64,000 nucleotides of DNA from Cavia porcellus (lineage: Eukaryota; Chordata; Mammalia; Rodentia; Caviidae). Made by a program: the position numbers and the translations under genes. Positions within the stretch are counted from its first letter, which is position 1. The number at the start of each line of letters is the position of its first letter. The stretch spans positions 17,184,501-17,248,500 of the forward strand of contig NW_026947507.1 in the NCBI RefSeq assembly GCF_034190915.1, written 5' to 3'. Positions 59,825 to 64,000 of this stretch are shown here, piece by piece. The notes under the pieces were generated by a model. That model did not search any database and was not told the DNA's origin. It was given only the letters and a program-made list of their open reading frames with translations.

Positions 59825-59970
59825 TTTTTTTGTACTGGGGATTGAATTCAAAACCTTGTGCTTACCAGGCAAGCACTTGAATCACTGAGCTAAATCCCTA
59901 GCACTTACCAAGTTTTTTTAAAAGACAACACAATTTTATTCCTTGTTTTCAAAGAAGACAATTTTGACAG
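59825..59970 (-). mobile_element. ID SINE, antisense, plus 68-bp shared leader (copy 1)
   Basis: T tail, TGTACTGGGGATTGAATTCA (box B side), 'accaggcaagcacttgaatcactgagctaaatccctagc' (to 59902). Then 68 bp of non-ID sequence (59903-59970) that is repeated with a second ID at 60489-60636. Confidence 0.88.
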
Positions 59971-60488
59971 AATGGCCATTACAGCGCTTACTATTTTTCT
60001 TCATACAGAGAATTTTCGTCAGTCGCTCATAAATATATAAAACTCCCATTATTATTTGTGTATTTCAAACAGTCATATTTTTTGAAATTTAATGTATTTA
60101 AAGTTTCAAATATTTTGAAACTAAAAAGAAGTAACAACTATTTGTTTTTTGTGCAGTTATAAATGTTATGTCATACCTGTTTATTCAAGTTGTATTTTAA
60201 ATCATCCAACGTGAAAGACTATGAAATTTTGTTTTTCAAATAGAATATTTTCATAATACAATCTCCAGAATGTTCTACTTAATAAATAATTGGCTATGTG
60301 TATATTAAAGCAATGACTTTGAATATAGTTTTTAATGTTTTGATACAAATAAATTTTTAGATTAGAATATAACACTAATGATGTCAAATATGACATTGCT
60401 TAATTTGTCCTTGACAGGCAATTGGCTTCTAATGACTAAGAATAACAGAGTCTCTTCCACCTACATCAAAAAAATTTATTTTATTTTA

Positions 60489-60636
60489 TTTTTTTTGTAC
60501 TGGGGATTGAATTCAAAACCTTGCACTTACCAGGCAAGCACTTGAACCACTGAGCTAAATCCCTAGCACTCACCAAGTTTTTTTTAAAAGACAACACAAT
60601 TTTATTCCTTATTTTCAAAGAAGACAATTTTGACAG
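60489..60636 (-). mobile_element. ID SINE, antisense, plus the same leader (copy 2)
   Basis: Same structure as copy 1, with five substitutions and one T-run length change over about 140 bp (about 96% identity). The shared part ends at GACAG on the right (59970 and 60636) and in the T tail on the left. Confidence 0.88.
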
Positions 60637-60904
60637 TGAATATTTCATTAGTTATAACTAAAATGTCTACCACATGATTGATTATTCATATTCTCTTTGC
60701 TAGAATATGTGTCTTGCCTTACCTTTTGCCATTCTCTGTCTTACCCTCTTCATCTCGCAATTCATGTCCTCCAGTTTTCTGTCACAGCTTTCCATCAACG
60801 TTCTCTTGGAGCAACTTCATGAGAGATGCCTGGAAATTTATGTGAGAGGAAGTGTTTATATCTGTATAAAACCCTGAGTATATGTAAAAGACCAATTTTG
60901 CCAT

Positions 60905-61010
60905 AAACTTCTTAATAGTGAGAGCTCTTTCGTTTTCAACAGTGTGTAACCCAATGCTTTATACACAGTATCTACTTAATACATATTTGTAAATGAATGA
61001 ACAAATAAAG
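60905..61010 (+). mobile_element. L2 LINE 3' end, sense
   Basis: 'gagagctctttcgttttcaacagtgtgtaacccaatgc' then 'tatacacagtatctacttaatacatatttgtaaatgaatgaac', the L2 3' terminal pattern. Diverged. Confidence 0.5.
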
Positions 61011-62631
61011 AGTATGGTCCATAAACATATAGAAATCCTTTAATCAGTCCTTGAGGAAAAAACCAGTAAATCTTCTCTACATACATCGTGCCTAATGTAC
61101 TTTTGAATACTTAGCAGCCTGATACACATATTTTTTACATGTCAGTTTGGAGAAGATTTGTTCTTTTAGTAAAATAGTAATCAATGAGATTATATTAATA
61201 GTATATTATTAATATCATATTTTATGTTATTTGATATTTTAAAATAAGAGCTTTTAAAAATTCTACTTTTTAAAATTAACATGGCTTAATAAATTGAGAG
61301 AAGGAAAAAGTCAGAGATCAGCAACTCATTGTTCAATTATTTAAAAAATTGTTCCTCAGAGAGGCTATGCAAAAGCAGTGTAAGGCTTTCCTCTTCCAGT
61401 CTTATGATTAAGAGCCCTTCACTGGGTTCTTTGGGGGAACTACAGGGCTCATGACAGGTATCTAAGACAGGTATCTAAGACATGTAAAATAACAATCTAC
61501 CCATGTATTTTAAATCTTACATGTATTCTTTACTATTTCTTGTTGATTTTATTGCCATAGTCTCATATCCCATCATTACTGTGTGAAATTTAAAATATAA
61601 AAGTAGTTCTGAAGTGTGATGCTATTACTACAGTATGTTTTCTTGTTGGTGACTTGTGCTATTAATATTTAATGGTTGGTGATAGCTTTCATTTCATGCT
61701 GTTTTCATTAACTACAAAAGGTTCATTTCAGACTCATAGAGACTCTATTTGATCCTTATTATAGCACCCCATTAATGATTAGTACGCTTTTTAGTTTGTA
61801 ACAGAAATATTATGAATGCATGTTGAATGGAAATAGATAGCTATACGTACATAACTATATTCACAGGCAAAATACATAGTTTTGAAGTTAGTTGAATTCC
61901 TTTCTTTGAAATCAGATATTCTCTTTGTGTATATTGATTATTATGTGTCATTTCCCAAAAAAAGTCTGTTTAAGAGTTTTTCCTCTGATTTCCTTAAAAT
62001 CAGATTTACTGATTTTAAGTATAACCCTAAAACAATACAATTATGCATATTTCAGAGAAAATATATTAGTATATATTTTACTCTTTTTAAGTTTTGGCTT
62101 TTGCATTGGTTTAATCCATGAAAGATAATGATAATGGCACTGGAAAAGAAATTGAAAGTTGCTTATTTATCCTGGATATCTTTATTGATTTTTAAAAACT
62201 CAAAACATTTCAATAAAATATAAAAATTGTAATAAATGAATTTGCCGTATGAAACCTTATTCTAAACTATATTATTTCCTATAAAAATTTAAATGTTTTA
62301 TATACTTGAAAAGCTATACCTCATATTCATTTGTAAGAAATATTCAACCAAGATGAAATTTTGACTTCAAAAAAAATCTAATATTTTGGAGTTTTTTAAA
62401 CTTTCCTTAAATCAAATTCCTCTCTTTGCAATACCTAATGGATCCATTGTTACTCTGCATTGTGGTACTTCTTTCATACAAATTCAATAAAAAGAAAGAA
62501 TGTAGGAGACAAATCAGTAAATTTGAAATGTAACAGAATCTCTTGAAAAAGTTTTGGGAAGGGACAAAATTGGCATTTTACACTTACAATTTTTTGGATT
62601 TTATTCCTAGCATATCCCTTAGTTTTTTCAG
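61011..62631. other. AT-rich DNA, nothing recognised
   Basis: No gene seen. A 13-bp unit GGTATCTAAGACA occurs twice in tandem near 61456-61480. Two overlapping plus frames at 61882-62128 are Phe/Leu-rich and not credited. Confidence 0.45.
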
Positions 62632-62955
62632 CAAAGATGTGGTGTAAACATGCAGTCTTGGCATTCTGGGATTTTGGGGTAAGACAATCACAAATTCTAG
62701 TCCAAGCCGAGCAATTTAGTGACTCAGTAAGACTGTCAAAGAAAGAGAGAGAGAAAAAGGGGGGATGGGAGGGGCAAAGCCAAACCGAGCAGAGTGGGGT
62801 GGGATGGGGTGGGATGGGGTGGGATGGGGTGGGGCGGGGCAGGGCTAGCCCAGGGGAGGTGGGGCTGAAAAGAACATGAAAACGGATGGAACAGTAATTC
62901 AGTATGAAGGCCCAGGGTTTATTTCCAGTACTAAGCCATCCAAGAACTATTACTA
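62632..62955 (+). mobile_element. B1-dID type dimeric SINE with G-rich expansion
   Basis: B1/Alu-like head (GATGTGGTGTAAACATGC at 62636, then 'caagccgagcaatttagtgactcagtaagactgtcaaag'), a purine and G-rich linker, then an ID-like unit, GGGGCTGAAAAGAACATG (62862), to 'cagggtttatttccagtactaag' (62912-62934). The linker holds the minisatellite at 62796-62840. An 80-codon Gly/Arg-rich frame across it is an artefact. Confidence 0.7.
62796..62840. repeat. GGGGTGGGAT minisatellite, G-quadruplex-prone
   Basis: Three and a half exact 10-bp units followed by two GGGGC variants. Many G3-4 runs with 1-2 nt spacing on one strand. Confidence 0.93.
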
Positions 62956-64000
62956 GGTTTGGGTTATGTAGATTAGGTAAAATTTCACTATGAACATTCA
63001 GGAACCAGTCTTTATATTTAAATAAAGTTTTTTTTTCTCTTAAATAAATATCTAAAAGTAAAATTGATGAATCATTACTATTAGTGTTAATTTAATTTAT
63101 AAGACTATAGTACCAAACAACTTTCAAAGTTTTTATAGCATATTTTACATAAACCATGACCAGTGAATTATAATTCCAGTTTTTCTACATCTTACTGAAT
63201 ATTTGAGATTAACAGTTTTTGTGTTAGATATTTCAGTGGATTTGTTGTGATATTTTGTCATTTAAATCCTCATCACTTGATGTCTAGTGATATTTAGCAC
63301 ATTTTTATGTTTATTGGCTAATATACACTTACCACTAAAATCTTTTCAAAGATTCTATTTGTGTTTGTATTATGTATTTATCTTCTAATTTACTGAAGTT
63401 TTATCTATTTTATGCAGTATTCAAAGAGCATACATTCGCAATTTCATGAATACATGTCAAAATTTATTTTTTATAGCTTATAGTTATTGGTTACATTTTT
63501 AAAAAAATTACCTAGCCTTGTGCTACAAAAACATTCTGTAATATTATCTACTCCTCCAGCACTTTTACATTATCCTATCAAAACATTGTCACTGTTCTGT
63601 TCAAATTAAAGATGTATATTAGTCTTTTCATTAATACTACAATGTTTTGATTATTACAGATTTGCAATTAATTTAAGTCAGTTGGTATGTATCCAAGCTT
63701 CTTTTAAAAGACTTATTTTTTTACTTTTATGAATAGTTGCATTTATAATATATTTTATTTATTTATTTATTTTTTATTGGCTCCAGGGATCGAACTCACG
63801 ACCACGTGCTTGTAAGGCAGGCACTTATTCCGCTGAGCTAAATCACCAGCCTCTATAATATATTTTAGAAATAGCTACTTTTTTGCAGAGAAAAAGGACT
63901 TTCTAGGTTTTTGCTTAGGATTACTTTAAATATACCAATCAATTTGGGATAAATTACAGTTGTATAACTCAGAACATGATGCAGATCTCAATTTAAGTCT
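62956..64000 (-). mobile_element. Old L1 (L1M-like) remnant, antisense, runs off the window
   Basis: Plus-strand wording of the reversed L1 3' region from about 63010: 'ttgtcatttaaatcctcatcacttgatgtctagtgatatttagcacatttttatgtttattggc' (63258-63321), 'gaagttttatctattttatgcagt' and 'ttattacagatttgcaattaatttaagtcagttggtatg' (63652-63690). It continues beyond the ID (63868-64000, 'aatttgggataaattac'). Frames are destroyed. Confidence 0.65.
63758..63853 (-). mobile_element. ID SINE, antisense, perfect 14-bp target duplication
   Basis: (TTTA)n/T tail, GGCTCCAGGGATCGAACTCA, 'cacgtgcttgtaaggcaggcacttattccgctgagctaaatcaccagcctc'. TATAATATATTTTA flanks it at 63744-63757 and 63854-63867. Nested in the old L1 and clearly younger than it. 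Confidence 0.93.

Noticed and set aside
62637..62879. Gly/Arg-rich 80-codon frame
   Set aside because: Produced by the G-rich minisatellite in a SINE.

Overview
This window is mammalian nuclear DNA, most likely from a rodent outside the mouse/rat group. It is AT-rich and has no convincing protein-coding exon, tRNA, rRNA or CRISPR on either strand. Open frames are short (136 codons at most) and lie in transposon remains or low-complexity sequence. The rodent call rests on tRNA-derived ID SINEs, B1 SINEs with the internal duplication, Alu-domain plus ID dimers (B1-dID type) and many ERVL-MaLR LTRs. The species cannot be fixed from sequence alone; the dimers and the ID wording point to a squirrel-, beaver- or guinea-pig-like lineage.

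Layout. 0-9 kb: a MaLR LTR broken by an ID, an old LTR, and an L1 3' end at 5.9-6.7 kb made of degenerate ~152-bp repeats. 9-12.1 kb: decayed gammaretrovirus-like (ERV1) pol pieces with two copies of the same part of reverse transcriptase. 12.4-18 kb: a MaLR LTR, then three minus-strand L1 segments in a row. 18-34 kb: mostly single-copy-looking AT-rich DNA with scattered LTRs, a B1, an ID, microsatellites and an ERVL pol fragment with a readable YIDD motif. 34-37 kb: L1 remains carrying a B1 and an ID. 37.16-39.33 kb: a structurally complete two-LTR MaLR element on the minus strand. 39-53 kb: B1-dID, hAT-like MITE, L2, B1, a solo LTR with a perfect GATAC target duplication, an antisense ERVL-like stretch and two more LTRs. 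53.4-54.8 kb: an L1 3' half on the plus strand, cleanly split by a 240-bp mariner-like palindromic element at a TA. 58-64 kb: LTRs, IDs with clear target duplications, a duplicated ID plus its flank, a B1-dID expanded by a GGGGTGGGAT minisatellite, and an old L1 running off the right edge.

Nothing here works together as a pathway. The window reads as intergenic or intronic DNA whose visible content is layered transposon insertions. The items most worth checking are the TA-flanked palindromic MITE in L1, the L1 3' UTR repeat family seen at four loci with a common terminal motif, the doubled reverse-transcriptase block, and the duplicated ID with a 68-bp non-ID leader.
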